Source of the DNA: Druceiella hillmani
Lineage: Eukaryota > Arthropoda > Insecta > Lepidoptera > Hepialidae
Length of the DNA stretch: 64,000 nucleotides
Reading direction: 5' to 3'
NCBI GenBank assembly: GCA_039881145.1
Contig: JAYKKI010000128.1
Span: forward strand, 62,001 to 126,000
Shown piece after piece: positions 10,981 to 24,600 of this stretch. Each line of letters opens with the position of its first letter. Within the stretch, counting starts at the first letter, position 1. The notes under the pieces are model-generated. The model did no database searches and was not told where the DNA came from. It saw nothing but the letters and a program-made list of their open reading frames with translations. The translations under genes were made by a program, and so were the position numbers.

Positions 10981-11639
10981 CATGTATTTGCGTGTACGCA
11001 TTATAATCTTACCTACCACAATAGGTCAGATTTTGACTGTATGATATCCTTATTTAAAATTTATCAAAAAATTCAAATAAAATTAGCAAAATTAGTAAGT
11101 TTTGATATAAACACAAAACCTCCGTATGGATATAAATTCTAATAAAAACCTCTTTGGTTTTTAACTCTGGTAATCTATATCTCGTCCTACATATTGACGT
11201 ATTTATTAAAATTATATACGTCATATTATGGTTAGTATTACGCAGTGACACATATTCGGTGATACGCATTTGCGACCTTCCGTTTTCGAGTAAAATACAG
11301 TAAAATGAGGAGTTAGGCAGCCAATTAAACATATTTTAATTTGAGCACTTCTAATACTTTATTATATGATACACTAAATTTAATAAATTTGCTTACATGT
11401 CACAAGTATATTAGCTATGACTGGTAATGAGATCAGGGACTACCAAAATGGACTCTTCCAATCAACACATTATAATGTTTTCATTGATATAAACTTTTAT
11501 TTAATATTTTATATAAACTATATCAAAATCGATTACAAAATAATGATTTTTATAAGTCATAAATAAATAATTTTAATTAAGTCACCTTTGGTTCATAGGA
11601 TAAATTTTGTCACAACAAAGAAAATGAGTGCGAGAAAAT
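10981..11639. other. AT-rich stretch, nothing recognised
   Basis: Small open frames at 11054-11332 (minus) are AT-rich and have no recognisable features. Confidence 0.3.
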
Positions 11640-12330
11640 GAGTGTATTTTAATTTTTATCTCAAATGGTACGTAATTACAGTGAATGTATATATCAATTA
11701 TTTATTTATTTTGCATGTCATGACAATAAAAATGTAAGATCATAAAACATAATACAATGAGTCCAATCGTCTTTAATTGAATTAGTTTATTTTTTATTAT
11801 TTCAGCACATGAAGTCTCAAACTCTTATTAGTGAATTAATATTGAATATATTTGGCGTTTGTTTTGTAGGAATTCATTATCACTTTATTTTTATTCATCA
11901 TATATTACAACTTAATTTTTACTATAAAACTATTTACAAATATTAATATATTTTTTTACCGCGTAAATGTATTCATTAATGTAAGAGTGAAATTTAAATA
12001 GGTATAACAAAATGAAATTTTTTCACTATGCCATACGTTCTAACAAATACAAGTTCGTAGCACAGTGGACTCTAGGCAAACGCGTCTAGGTATAACCGCA
12101 TAAGTGTAAAAATGGCGGGTGAGGATTAAATTCGCTGTCATATATTATTCACGGTCACCCACCCGCCGCACCCCTATCTGACGGATCATTGATGGTCGAC
12201 ATTCATAATTAACGCGGTATTAATATGTTTTAATATTTACAACGGACACCGAGCAATCTTCGTTCGTGTTTACGGGTAGATGCATGCGGTGGCTGTAGAG
12301 GTTCTAAGGGCGGGGTTGCTGAAAGCGCCT
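11640..12330 (+). repeat. Block PW, copy A
   Basis: This copy matches 19080-19690 and 32100-32720 in the same orientation and order. Shared landmarks are a TTATTTCAG-like site, ACTCTTATTAGT, CTAGGTATAACYGCATA (12086-12102), ATATTATTCACG, ATTAACGCGG, TTAATATGTTTTAATATTTA and TTCGTTCGTGTTTACG. The centre (12060-12340) is clearly richer in GC than its surroundings. No frame stays open across the copies, so it looks like conserved non-coding or once-regulatory sequence. Its function is unknown. Confidence 0.75.
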
Positions 12331-12719
12331 GTCAGTTCGCTGGCTTATTACGAGTACGTAATTGTGTTTTGATATAAAATCCATATATATCATCTTTATT
12401 TTTTTTTAAATTGCATTAAATTCAAAAATGATGATTCACGATTTGCAACATTAATTATGAATGTTATAAAATATTAATGGCAATACCTTTAACATAAAAA
12501 TATTTGTCAAATTTCTTGATCCACAATTAAATGAAACTACGTGATGTAGTCTTAATTGCTGTTTTCTTTAAGCTCTTTACCACGACCTAAGTTTTGTTGT
12601 ATTGCAACATCTTTAGGTAGGCTATTAGCAGAGATTTTTGCGTGGTATAAAAACATTATCAAAAATATATTATAAATGTTATTTTTAAATAAGTTAGCAC
12701 CTGTACACTGAAATTAAAA
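12331..12719. other. AT-rich spacer in array copy A
   Basis: Nothing is recognised beyond continuity between the PW and X blocks. Confidence 0.35.
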
Positions 12720-13000
12720 AAATTAAGCTTTGCTTCTTTTTAAACCGTGCAATGTTGTAAAATTTAAATTTCTTTAACACATATGCCGCTCTCTTTACGA
12801 TACTAATCTGCCCTCGATTTTTAAGTCCCTGCCTCTGTTTAATGATGCATTTAATTAATGCCCCCTTAATTATATAATTCACACGCAGCGTGCATTCCGT
12901 TTGAGCGACTGATTATTAAATTAGTAGTGAAATTAATATTTCACAATGCGGATGATGAAGCGATCATATCGAAATTCATAAAATATAAAGCTGTAGTTAT
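12720..13000 (+). repeat. Block X, copy A
   Basis: This copy matches 28040-28330. Landmarks are CCCTGYCTC, TTAATTATATAATTCA or its relative, GCATTCCG, and GTGAAATTAATATTT. The minus-strand frame at 12882-12694 lines up over about 27 codons with a frame in the other copy (both contain RQGL-N). However, differences are spread over all three codon positions, which argues against protein constraint. Confidence 0.7.
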
Positions 13001-13059
13001 TATCATTAAATTACCATTTCTATTTCTATATTGAGTACCTTTTCGAAATGTTCAACTTT

Positions 13060-13330
13060 TAGTTTTATTTGGGCCGTACAAAACTGAGATAAAGTTTAAC
13101 AAGCAAATGGCAATTATTAACATATTTCCTTCGCGATATAATTGAAAAGTAAAGAAAATTGCGTGGAAAAATAGACTATAGAAAGACTTAAGAAAAGTGT
13201 ATGGACCGATCAATTAAGAAGTACTTGGTATATAAATTAAAAAAATGGAATAAAATTAATCTCGTAGGTACGAGTATAATACCCTCATGATGAGAATTCC
13301 ACCGACCCCTTGGTATAGGAAAAGGCTTAT
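13060..13330 (+). repeat. Block Y, copy A
   Basis: This copy matches 28400-28690 and partly 23570-23720. The landmark AAGTTTAACAAGCAAATG is followed by a GAAAA-rich stretch, and then GACCGATCAA or CCGACCAATG and AAAATRATGGAAT-like sequence. It appears non-coding. Confidence 0.65.
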
Positions 13331-14214
13331 GTATTTACGAATACATGGTATTACTACGAAACTATTTACATATGTTGACTTTATATATCACCATGTAAGT
13401 ATATATTCTAATATACCTGTTAATTTTGTCTGTGGACATAGTTTTTTTTTGTATTTGAATAACACGTATTAAAACATGACTATAATTAAAGTTTATATTT
13501 TAATCACGTTTTTGTACTGTCTCGGTATACTTTTAATATATAAAGGGGGTATAGAAAAGGCAATATAAAGCGCCCAACTAAAGCAACCAAATATTTAATG
13601 TGAAAAAATATCTTTTTTTAACTGAATCAAAACCTAATACAAAATCAAATAAAATCATTAAAAACACGTATATTTTTTTTCATTATATATAACTTTTTAG
13701 AACTATACATATATATCGTTCCCTTACAGTCCTTCCTTCAGTATTTTGTGGATTTCAATTCGAAATGAAATCGGCTAAGTACGAATTTAGCTCGCGCCAT
13801 GAGAGTCCTGTGTCCTATTTTATTTAAAACGAAATAAATTTCAGTAAAATGAGATTGATATATGGATAATGTCTATTTATAGAGAATTGTATATTTATTT
13901 TCTATGTTTGGAAATGAATTAAAACTAAATGAAACATAGATTTCCCTCATGTTGTGTACTCACGTAATGTACCTATGTCTACTTGTAAAATTTAATCAAA
14001 ATCAGTGTTTAACTGGAAGAACTGAAACGTAGGGGCAAAAAGAGGGACAGACTGATGTAACGAAGTAATGAGCTTTCCATTTTTGCCATGAAGTGGTTGG
14101 AACGGAATGGTACATTTTTGAAGTTCTACTCATTTTTTATATTATTACTATATTTGATTTGTCAAGATATTTACTACAGTATAAATATATCTATAAAAAT
14201 ATTATAAAAGCACC
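13331..14214. other. AT-rich spacer between blocks Y and Z, copy A
   Basis: No gene is recognised. Short frames at 13287-13472 and 14093-14284 (plus) are AT-rich and carry no motif. Confidence 0.3.
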
Positions 14215-14885
14215 TACATTACATTTCAATGAGCGGAGGCTTAATGTATTTCCTGTAAGTTTTTCAGGCTACTCGTATATATGAAGGATTTGTTTTGGGT
14301 GTACTATCCAACCCAGCCATTAATACCAGTTATGAATCAACTCATGTGGTAGGTTGAAATATATTAGTTTAAATATTGAAGAAAAAGGTAGAGTTTTGAC
14401 CAAAACATTACATCTCTCCCTATAATAAAGAATATTAGCGCAGCATGTTCTAATGCCATTATTTTATAAGCATATTTAGAGATATTGTAAACAGAAATAC
14501 TTCATGGATTAATTGCTTTAAAAATATTTTTTTCTTATCAATATGGAAGTATTTTAAAAGAACAACCCTAGGCTACTTCACAATTAAAACGAATTATCGA
14601 TCACGATACGATTTCGGCCTTCGTAACAAGAAAATTTACCGTTTTCATTTAAGAAGGCCTCCAAAGGGCATTATAATATTGAGGAAAATGCTTGGGCGTT
14701 TTCATATTTTAACCTTCATAATAAAAATGATGTTTCCAGAATTGGTCATTTGTATTAAGTTGGTGAAAGTTATTTCAAGTTTGCAGTACACTACTTTCAG
14801 TGAAGGCCACCATTCTATGAAAGTGTTTTCGATTGATTTACATATTAATTAATTGGAAAGTATTCAAAAACAAGTCTGATATTTT
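14215..14885 (+). repeat. Block Z, copy A, with a 132-codon open frame
   Basis: This copy matches 23905-24600 and 28925-29580. Landmarks are ATAYGAAGGATTTGTTT, AAAATGCTTGGGCGTTTTCA, TTGGTCATTTGTATTAAG and TTACATATTAATTAATTGG. In the plus strand one frame is open from 14454 to 14849 (132 codons, no early Met). Part of it, LGRFH-LT----MxPxLVICIK, is also open in copy B. It resembles no family that I know. It could be an eroded exon of a duplicated gene or a chance frame. Confidence 0.65.
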
Positions 14886-15569
14886 TGTTTTTATAGTAAT
14901 AACAATAAATTCAAGCTCTTAGGCTTATTGATTCAATAAACGAAAGATCAAAAATGTTGAGTAATTAAAATATTTTATTGAAATATTGTAATCGTGTATC
15001 TCGAATTAAAACAAACGATAAAAATAACTGTATATGAAATAAGATAACATGTCCAATTATGAACAAAAAAATGTAACATAGAAGAAAATAATAAAACTTT
15101 ATTTTTCATGGAAAAGCTCAATAATATCACAAACACATCACACATTTCAAGAAGCATTTCAGTAAATTCGGAATATGGTAATTTCGAATAACTTAGTTCA
15201 TTAACGTTTGATTTCGTGTATACATTTTTTACCTAACGCTAAATTAAAATGTAGAAAATATTTCTATTAGCATAAGACTTTTCTTATTTAAAATGTTTTT
15301 TTTTTCAGATGGTAGATTTTTACGTACAAAAACAAGGTAGGACAAGAACAAAATATCAATCAAAATATCACTTATATCACTTATAATCGTTTGAGAAACG
15401 CATTGTTCTTCAACATAAAGTCAGTCAAAAGATCTAATAAAATAAAGTTCGATATTGTTGATAAAATAAATTGAATGTATATTTTAATCAGAAAAATCAC
15501 TTTTGACACTTGCTATTTGCATTTGTCCTTCATTACGTAGAATAGACTTAACTGTTAATTAACAGGGAA
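14886..15569. other. AT-rich stretch, nothing recognised
   Basis: No gene or element is visible. Confidence 0.35.
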
Positions 15570-15760
15570 ATCTGAATAGATTCCTCGTCTTATTTTCAAC
15601 CTATTAGTTAAAAAATCCTGTCAAGTACGAGTAGAACTCACACTACAAGGGTTAATATTTAAGCACCACTTAATATTTAGGGGTGTATAGTATTTCTATT
15701 AAATTATTAAAAAATATCAATTTTTTACTACGTAAATACATTGCCTCGTATGTTTTCAAT
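15570..15760 (+). repeat. Dispersed repeat V, copy 1
   Basis: This copy matches 63040-63220 in the same orientation. Landmarks are GTAGAACTCRCAC, AGGGYTTTG or AGGGTTAAT, ATATTTAAGC, ATTTAGGGKT and TAGTATTTYTAYTAAA. It is non-coding, and no terminal repeats are visible. Confidence 0.65.
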
Positions 15761-18700
15761 ACGTGGAATATCAGTGTACATATTTAAACAAATATACGAT
15801 TAAAAATAATTAGAAGAATTTTTCAGGACTTTTCTTTTCAGGTTTTACTAAAGGTATAGTCTTTTAACGATTTGGACATAGTCAGTAGTTTTGGAATAAG
15901 GGTAAAAAATGCTCTATTTTCGCATTTTTAGGAACACATTTTCAAATATCTAATAAAAATTATGAAAACTTTCTTTTCTTCTTCTTACTATGCCCTTTCA
16001 ATGGTCCCAAAAATTTTAATCTTCATTTACCCTCTCTTTAATGAACTAATAATATGTATTACTGGATTAAATTTCAAGTTACGATGCAATGTAGAAAACA
16101 TTACGTCGTGTCTGGGAAAATCAACTGTGCACCTATAACAAATTTGTTTACCAAAAAAATTGTACCCGCTATAATATTTTTCAATTAAACTATTAAGTAA
16201 TGAAAGTGTGATTTGAGCACTTACTTGTAAATTTTGCAGTAAATAATCGTTTGCGAAACGAATTTGCAAAATACCGCCACAGCTGGTAATTTTTGTAATC
16301 GGTGACAAGTTAACGCTTTTATTCTCCCGGACGTGCTTTCATACTCCCGCACACAACAGGCGAGTACTATATTTTACTTGCCACCTATTAAACATTTTTT
16401 TGTATGTATCTGTTCATATTTATCTACCTATAAACTTTGTTCTTTTCTCGCTTACATCATGTCAAGCGAAACGTATAGAAACTTGATAAGTTTACGTTTT
16501 ATTAGTGAAAAGTTACATTCATCACCTTTCGTTTCCGTCATCTGCCTTGGTCGCGTCAAAATTATAGAATTTATTATTAGATTATCATTACATGTATATG
16601 ATCCAAATAGGATCAGGGCACCTGTCCTATTCATGGGTGGGGAATAATATGGTGTACTCATATCTATAGGAAATATATGGTACTCCTTATCTAATACCTG
16701 ATTAATTTACTGAAAGCATATCTTTTCAATAAAGAAATTAATCATCCAAATTATACATAGATAAATCAAATATAGGTAAACAACTACCCGTTTGATTTAA
16801 AAAAACTTTTTAAATTAAACGATATTATTGTACCATCGGATAAATTAGGAATTCCTATTAAAGGGTTCTAGTTAGTCTAGAAAAATACTTCTTTTTACCT
16901 CAATCACAATTCAATATAGAAAGTTACATAAAATTATTTAAACTAATTGTATCTATGAAATGCAATAGATTTTATATCGTTTTATAATACTGCCCATGTC
17001 GTTACCTGAGTTCTTTTTTTAATATTTTGCTACTTAACCGATCTCTAGGTTTAGAATTAAATTGGAAATAAATTCGACTAGATTTTACTGTAGCTTGCAC
17101 CATAAGAATCTTCTATCCTGTGTTATTTTAAATCAAATAAATCTCAATGCAACATTTACTATACAGATATATTTTTATAAATTTGAATTGCTTAACCTAT
17201 GGGTAATATTTATTTATTCATAATTTTTTCTTTAAGAAGAATTATTGAGTATCATATATATATATTACCGAGTATCATAATATGTAACTCAGGTTTACAT
17301 TGATTATAACTAGCAACGTATGGAAATGGAAACTAACCTTTGCATTTTTTCTATTAACACAAGATATTTAAAATATCGACAAGGTGTTTCAGGTAGGTAC
17401 CTGAACGCTATCAGGGTAGACCTTTCCTTAATAAAAACCGATTTACGATGGGCATATTATATAGTTAATGGTCTGCCATACATTGTTAGCTTTTAAGATA
17501 ATAAAAAAAACTTTAAAAATATATTTTTACTTGTCCCGAGAGCAACAATACCCCGGAAGCCACGAAAGTAGAATAAAAAAAAAAATACCAAGATAGAAAA
17601 AGATAATACGACCTACATTAACAGGTAGGGGTGCCACATCCAAAAAAAAAACTTTCGATTTCTGGGTCAAAGGGTCGCATAATATATATAAAACAAAAAT
17701 TTGTAACTATAGGAGCTGAATGACTCTTGAGAGACGATGACAAACAGATGGCTTTATTACAACCACAAATAAGACCAATACAAGACTTTAAAAATAGCGT
17801 GACTGAAATTAAGTAAACTCACTTGAACAAAATAATCTTCCAATATCCATAAAATAAACAAATCTCAATAAACGTATGAGTAAATTAAAAACCTTTATAT
17901 TTCAACTAACTTATTCACATGAGTCTGATTCAAAATATTTCGATTGATATTGTAAACAATTTTTACAACAATAGTTGCATATAATATAACAATAGCAAAC
18001 ATTTAAGTTTACATGTCAAATAATTTGTTCCAAGTTCAGGCGAGAAAGTTCTTAACCCTTTTGTTACTAAACCTATGAGATGATTTTTGGCAGAAACGAA
18101 AGCGCCTTACGAAACACACTATTAAACATTTTTTTTTAATTTTTACAACTCTAAGCACCTTGTCAGATAACTTATCATTTTCATATGTCTGCCGACAAAC
18201 TGGTTTAACTATTATTAATTTGCGAAACTTTTCACGAGCTTTTCACTCGTAATTGAAAAGCATTTCGTTCCCAAAAAAGACAAATCAAATAAAAGCTTAT
18301 TTCTAGCAACTCACTATTCCATGCTACGCTTTAAGTGATAATTTTAAAGAAAATACTTGGCGAGCAAACTGACGCCAGACGCGACGCAAAAATTAAGGGA
18401 ATAATGTATGTCTCATATACACTTTCTGTTTGTTAATATGACGTTCTTTAATGACTTTTGTTCGTTCCCGGAGGCTTGAAAAGGCTTTGCTTGAGCGCCA
18501 CTCAAACGATTAAAGTAGTCGTCTATTTAGTTACCGCACCTTTTAGTTGAAATACTTAAGTTTATTCCATTAAATGTCTTTATTCATTGAGTGTTGTGGG
18601 AGGGCTTTGTGATTAGTTTAGTTTAAATGATTATCGTTAATAAATAGAAATAAATGTTTTACTTAATGTGAGTTTGTATATACATTTTATTTAATATTTT

Positions 18701-19079
18701 TTATGATTATAGGTCACATATTACAACTGGAATCTCCTTGTTTCAAATTTATCATAAAATCTTCAAAATATAGGATATAATTTTTTTTTAAATCGCTAAA
18801 TTTTAATATAAATGTAAAGTATTTGTATATATAAATGTAAATTATTTCGAATTATTGTAAAATAAAATAACGAGACATCGCAATAGAAAAGTACAATCAG
18901 CTCAACTTTTGTTGTTTTCAAACAGATTTTTATTTAAAGCAACTCATGTAAACACTACACCAAAATTTATAACAAAATAATGGCGATGCTTAAAATCAAA
19001 ACTAAATGAATTCAATTAAGCTATATGCAAGATTATAAATATAATAAATATAAGTTCTATTACAACGAAGAATTGAGTT
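15761..19079. other. Long gene-free AT-rich stretch
   Basis: No gene is supported. The 93-codon minus frame at 16308-16027 and the overlapping frames at 16333-16661 have no recognisable domain. A direct repeat GAGTATCATA flanks a short TA run (17247-17279). Oligo-A tracts occur at 17575-17587 and 17642-17651. Confidence 0.35.
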
Positions 19080-19690
19080 TTTTATTTATTTTAACATAGT
19101 TTTGATAATTTTTATCTAAAATGATTCACATAACATTATATTTAAATTTTTTAAACTCGATCCATTCATATTTCACTTTATTTTTTGTATTTATTAGATT
19201 AACAAACTATATTTTGCATATCATAGTAATATAAATTGAAGATCGTGAAATAAAATATTATGAAATCAATCGCCCGTTCATTTAAATTACAATTTATTTT
19301 CTATTAATTCAGACCGCGATGACTCTAAACTCTTATTAGTTCATTAATTTCAAAATAATATCCAGACATGAATAATTAAATAAATATCACAATAATGTCC
19401 ACTATTTCATATATCCAAGCAAATACAAAGGTCTAGCACACAAGCGCCACATGCAGACGCATCTAGGTATAACTGCATAGGTAAAAACGATCCGCGTATC
19501 GACTAAGAATTCAATTCCTTGCCATATATTATTCACGAACTCACGCACCGCACCATTATTTGACGGATCGCTGATGACCAAAATTCATGATTAACGCGGA
19601 TTTAATATGTTTTAATATTTAAAACGGCCGAGGAGCTATCTCCGTTCGTGTTTACGTGTCGATGAATGCGGTAAATGTACATGTGTAAGT
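19080..19690 (+). repeat. Block PW, copy B
   Basis: Same landmarks as the other copies: CTATTAATTCAG, ACTCTTATTAGT, CTAGGTATAACTGCATA (19465-19481), ATATTATTCACG, ATTAACGCGG and TTCGTGTTTACG. The GC-rich heart is again bounded by AT-rich DNA. No open frame is shared. Confidence 0.75.
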
Positions 19691-22600
19691 CCATCCTAAC
19701 CTCGGGACCTGTTATTATACTGAAAACACATACAATCAACATGCTGTACAAAGTAATATAACAAAGTATGTATAACATCTTTTAACTATAAGAAAAATTC
19801 ACTCTACGAGGATCTGTGCATATTTAGATTTCATATAAATATTTTCCCCATGTAAATTATTGCCTGAAATGTCTGTCCCCAGCGAAAAATAACATGAATA
19901 ACTCGAAAACTCTGAGGTTTAGAATCATCGTTACAGTCTTCTTGTAATTTTATGTAAAACTATAGCCATTTTGTTATTTCATGATTTTAATTATAGCAGC
20001 TAAAAACGAAAATATGGGAATGGGATATATTTTTCTGCATATTTGTCGGTGTATCTCCGAAACATATGTATAAATGGTTTACTTACACTAATTGTATTGA
20101 ATCTGTTTAAAACCATTTATATCTCAATGCAGTTCAATCCAATTAAAAACCTTTTAAACATAGGTTGGATCCACTGACGTTTTTTCACAAAATTCCTTTT
20201 ATTTATGTATTAATAATTCCACAACAAAATTTGACAGCCACTTTGCACATGATTCATCTTTGTTTTCTTATAATTGTTTTATAGAATGATTCATAACAAT
20301 TGAAATTAACAATTTTTTAGCGATTTTTACATAACAATTTCTAAAATCACAAGAATAATCTCCGCTTGTAACATTTCTGAAGAGCATTAGGCCTTTATAA
20401 CCCAATAGTTAAACGCTGATTAATATAAATATATAAAATTTGACTTACCTTTCACTGTTATGTGATATTTAATTTTACTTTTATTTAAAATTAAAAATTA
20501 ATTAATCAATTTTATAAATATTATGACTAAAATGCTAGCGGTAAATGTAATACGGAGAGCCAATTATCCCTAAATTTATTCATTAATGTATGTAAGAAAA
20601 TTATTTCATTTACTCTTGTCTTCAGTCTTACCTACCATACCATCCAGTTAACGGTAATAGTAATACTGTTACTAATTTTATAAAAAACATGAAAAATACA
20701 AATAAATTATAAAATATACTCAATTAACATCGCAACTAATTTTTTATGTATTTCCAATTGTTCAATGTAACATAGTTGTAAAATAAAATAAAGTTGAATG
20801 ATAAATCATTGGCCCATATGCTAAGATTCATCGGTTAAGAGCGCAACGTGCTATCACAGTGCAATAGATTAGGATTGAAAAATAATTTTGACATTTTTAT
20901 TATCGGCTAATAGTTTTTTTAAATTAAAAACATCACAATTGCATCACAAAATCACAAAAATGACTTGCATATTCTAATTAAATAAAAAAATTAAAACATT
21001 ATATTGTGTTGTTAAATACTCCCTTGCTATGTAATATGTTTTTAATTTTCTTTTTCGCAAACCTTTTTTATTTTTCAGGTTTTGTGGCCGATTTTCAATA
21101 ACAAAATACCCAGTAGTTTAGTAACGTCCACCTGTCGATAAAATTATTTCAGCTTAAGACGGACAGTCAGAAGACATAATATTACAGACGGCCTTTTCTA
21201 CCGGGATGTGCATTTGTCTTTAAAGAGGAGTTATAAAATTCAATAGGAAACATCTAGTAATACTTCTTAATGTGCTATCTTCTTGAATAGAAATAAATCG
21301 CGAACCATTGTACGATAAAGTCTATTTACGATAAAGTCAGTTTGACCTATAAATTAGTTTAAATCCGAAAAAACCGGCCTCAAAAGAAATCTTCCCGCTT
21401 ATGGAGACTTATGTACTTCGTTGGAAGTAAAATGATTTTATTTAAAATAACATCTCTCTAGAGTAATAAACATTTATGAATGCTTAGTGTAATTGAATAG
21501 AGACGAGTAAACATATTATCATGAATACTTCAAAGACTGTTAGATATTTAGAATTAACGTTTTATTTTTGAACTACCTTTGAAAAGGTTTCTAAAAACCT
21601 TGTCTTTTCATAATCTTACGTTCAGTTGTTTCGAAAATTGGTGATATGTATTTTTTTTCCTGCTACCCAATGGAATTAAAAAAATGTTATATTTTCATTT
21701 CGACTCCTCTGTTTTTATTTAAAAAACACTTTAAGCATTAATTTTCTTTATTCTCATAAAAATAGCAAGGCACTCAAGGAGAAAAACGTTTCAAGAACTA
21801 AAAATAATTATATGACACGCTGCCATTCATAGAATTAAGAATGAAGAATTGTGATAGAAAGAAAAATCTATTCTACTCACTGACTGAATTTTAAAAAAGA
21901 AAATTCTGATAAATCCATCATACATAGTTAATGTACTTTTTTAATAGAGTAGCATACATAATCAAAAGATATTTCCAGCGATGTTCATCAAATACTTCGG
22001 ATTTTTATCATTTTTCCCATACTCCTATGAAGATATACTACTTCAAAATATGAAAAAAATAATTTTCTAGTTTCTTTTTGTTTCAAACGCTACTCCTCAG
22101 TATGCATGGAACTTTATAATTTCTTTTTCGAGTATTTAAATATTCTCTGCTAATATTTCCATATAAATATTATTGATCGATACTTGTTAACACGATATTT
22201 GGGTTAACATATTTTATTATCTGCCAATTTCACTTTTCCATGTCAAGCGTCAAGCATTTTCTGGTAATAAAGTCTATAACACAGAGATAAATAGAGGTGC
22301 GAATTACTTTATAAGCTATAGGGTTTAACGGGTAAACGAACACCGTACTAATAAAGTTTTTCGTTTTGAGACACGCAATCATAAAAACTTAACTGCATCC
22401 ATTAAGTACCTAATTACAGTTATTTCAGTAAATACGCATTAATTATATAAATATTTACAGGCAAATAATTTTTCTCCGCTTATTAAGAAAATAACTTCGG
22501 AACATATTTACACAGCGAAATATAATGTTAATAATTTAACAATTTAAATACTGGTGTACTCTTTATATTTAAACTGCTATATGTACCTAAGTGGGCATGG

Positions 22601-23569
22601 AACACTCATAGTTTGAATATGATCATATTAGTTTATAATAAGTTTATTTATTATTAATTTGGAATTTCCTTTTCATCAAAGGAAAAACACATGTTTAGTT
22701 CGCACTTAATTAATGTCCCTAAGTAAATAATGGAATTCATAGATTAGTTCTACGTGCTTCATAGAAATATAGACGAAAGCTCCTAAACGTTTCCAACTTT
22801 ATCTTTACATCCGTTTAATGCTCATGTCAACGAATTACAACGAAATATTGTATATTTAAAAAAGCATGCGGCTTTTTAATATTGCAAAGTTAGAAAATAA
22901 TATTACATAATTTTCAGTTTGTCAACTTACACCTATTAAAATTTGGCAAAGGGATGTGAAACCGCCTTCTGAAAAATTATATACGACAAATAATCCATAA
23001 TGATTTCAAACGAGGAGTTCATAGTTTTCGAAGGTGTAGTATAGTTCGATATTTAATTAATAGAAGTCTTTGGAGTACCAGTGTGTCTTAATTTTACAAA
23101 AGTTTCTCGTATCATTTTAATTCAGTGTTTAATCAATTCAATTACAGTAAGATTAAAAAAACAGTTCAAGGTTTGCAATAAGAATTGTGAATATTCTTAA
23201 GTATTTAAGCCAAATCATTGCCAAATTCAGACATCTTCTTTCTGCCGTAGTAATTTTTCCTATATTTTGTAAAAGTAAAAGTAGGGTTTCATTAAAATAT
23301 TTTTAATCTTAATTTTTTATTCGATGTACAATTGATTTTCAAGCAAAAGTTGGAAATGGATAGCAAATAGTTATAATTTAATATTTTTATAAATTTAAAA
23401 TCATAACCGCTAATGTTAACGTTTACAAAAGTGTTCAAAATTAAAGCTTCTATGTAATTTTAATACACTTGAAATCCAATTATATTTACTCGTAAATACT
23501 ACGATAATATAAGTAAATTAGAGTTTCCCTTTCTACATTTAGTGGCTTTTCGACCTTTCGGTTTTATTT
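19691..23569. other. Long gene-free AT-rich stretch inside the array
   Basis: This separates the PW part from the Y/Z part of copy B and is about ten times longer than the same interval in copy A. I found no X block and no recognisable inserted element that would explain the extra length. Confidence 0.3.
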
Positions 23570-23720
23570 TCTACGTAGTTTTTGACATCTATCATTGAAA
23601 ATTGAGAAGTTTAACAAGCAAATGTTAAGTAATCGTCTTTCTTCCTCCCTCAAAAGCGCTGAAAAGTCAAGAAAAATATTTGAGAAAAGTGAGAAAGGGA
23701 GTAGGGGGAAGAGGACGAGA
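23570..23720 (+). repeat. Block Y, copy B (partial)
   Basis: It shares AAGTTTAACAAGCAAATG (23605-23622) and the following region with the other Y blocks. The rest has diverged into a purine-rich stretch of GAGAAAGGGAG type. Confidence 0.5.
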
Positions 23721-23861
23721 TATATGGGCGGAAAGAAAGTCATGCGCATGTTATGAAATTATGTGGTTTCATTTGGAATGAAAGTTTTTTAAGTCCTATT
23801 GATTTTTCTATTTTCATTCGGCGAATTCGCAAACCAATTTATTAAGACATAAACATATTTA

Positions 23862-23900
23862 TAATAATATTGAGACAACATAGGTGTCTCAATATTATTA
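23862..23900. repeat. Perfect 16-bp inverted repeat
   Basis: TAATAATATTGAGACA (23862-23877) and its exact reverse complement (23885-23900) are separated by 7 bases. It lies between blocks Y and Z of copy B. Confidence 0.85.
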
Positions 23901-23904
23901 AAAA

Positions 23905-24600
23905 TATATTATACATTTCTATGATCGAAAGCTAAATAAATATAAATATCCTGTAAATTTTTCGTGCTTGTTATATACGAAGGATTTGTTTGTATGTAAA
24001 ATCTAACACCGACCAAAAATACAAGTTATGAATCTTGCTATAGCAGGGTAAAACCGGTTTTCTAGTCCAGATATTAAAGGAAAACATAAAAACGTGACGA
24101 GTTTCCATTACTTTTCACTGAACCCAGGATGAGGAATATCATTGCCGCATTTTTTAATGTCAACATTTTAAACCATTTTGAGAGAGAGTGTGAACAATAT
24201 TAATTTCTTCAAAAATACTTTTTTGTTAATTCACTTTATAATACTTTTAAATAATGAAGCTAATTCGACGTCTACCCTACAATTAAAACGATACGTTAAT
24301 TAGCGTTCACGGTATGAATGTCGCCTTACACACATTTTGTAATGTGAAAATTGACCGTCTTAATTTAATAATGTTTTCAAGAGACATCATGTCATTAAAG
24401 AAAAGGCTTGGACGTTTTCATACTTTAACCGTGATGTTTAAAATTATGTCCCCTAAGTTGGTTATTTGCATTAAGTTCACGATAGTAATTTCAAGGTTGC
24501 AGAACACAAAATTCAGTACCGCTGCACACTTAGGGTGTTTGTCGTTTGATTTGCATATTAATAAATTGTAAGGTATATAAAAGCAGGTTTGTTATTATAA
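23905..24600 (+). repeat. Block Z, copy B, with an 85-codon open frame
   Basis: Same landmarks as the other Z blocks. The frame 24314-24571 starts at an ATG and extends upstream without a stop to 24287. Over 37 codons aligned without indels to copy A, I counted 25 base differences: 5 at first, 5 at second and 15 at third positions. This hints at past protein constraint. Extending the comparison 15 codons upstream weakens it (9, 13 and 19). The minus-strand frame shares the same third positions, so the strand is undecided. Confidence 0.6.

Noticed and set aside
12694..12882. Block X minus-strand frame as a coding exon shared with copy C
   Set aside because: About 13 of 27 residues match and no indel breaks the frame, but base differences fall equally on all codon positions, so the match reflects DNA homology, not protein constraint.
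24314..24571. Complete small gene starting at the ATG at 24314
   Set aside because: The ATG is not shared by the other Z copies. I kept the locus as a possible coding relic but not as a functional gene.
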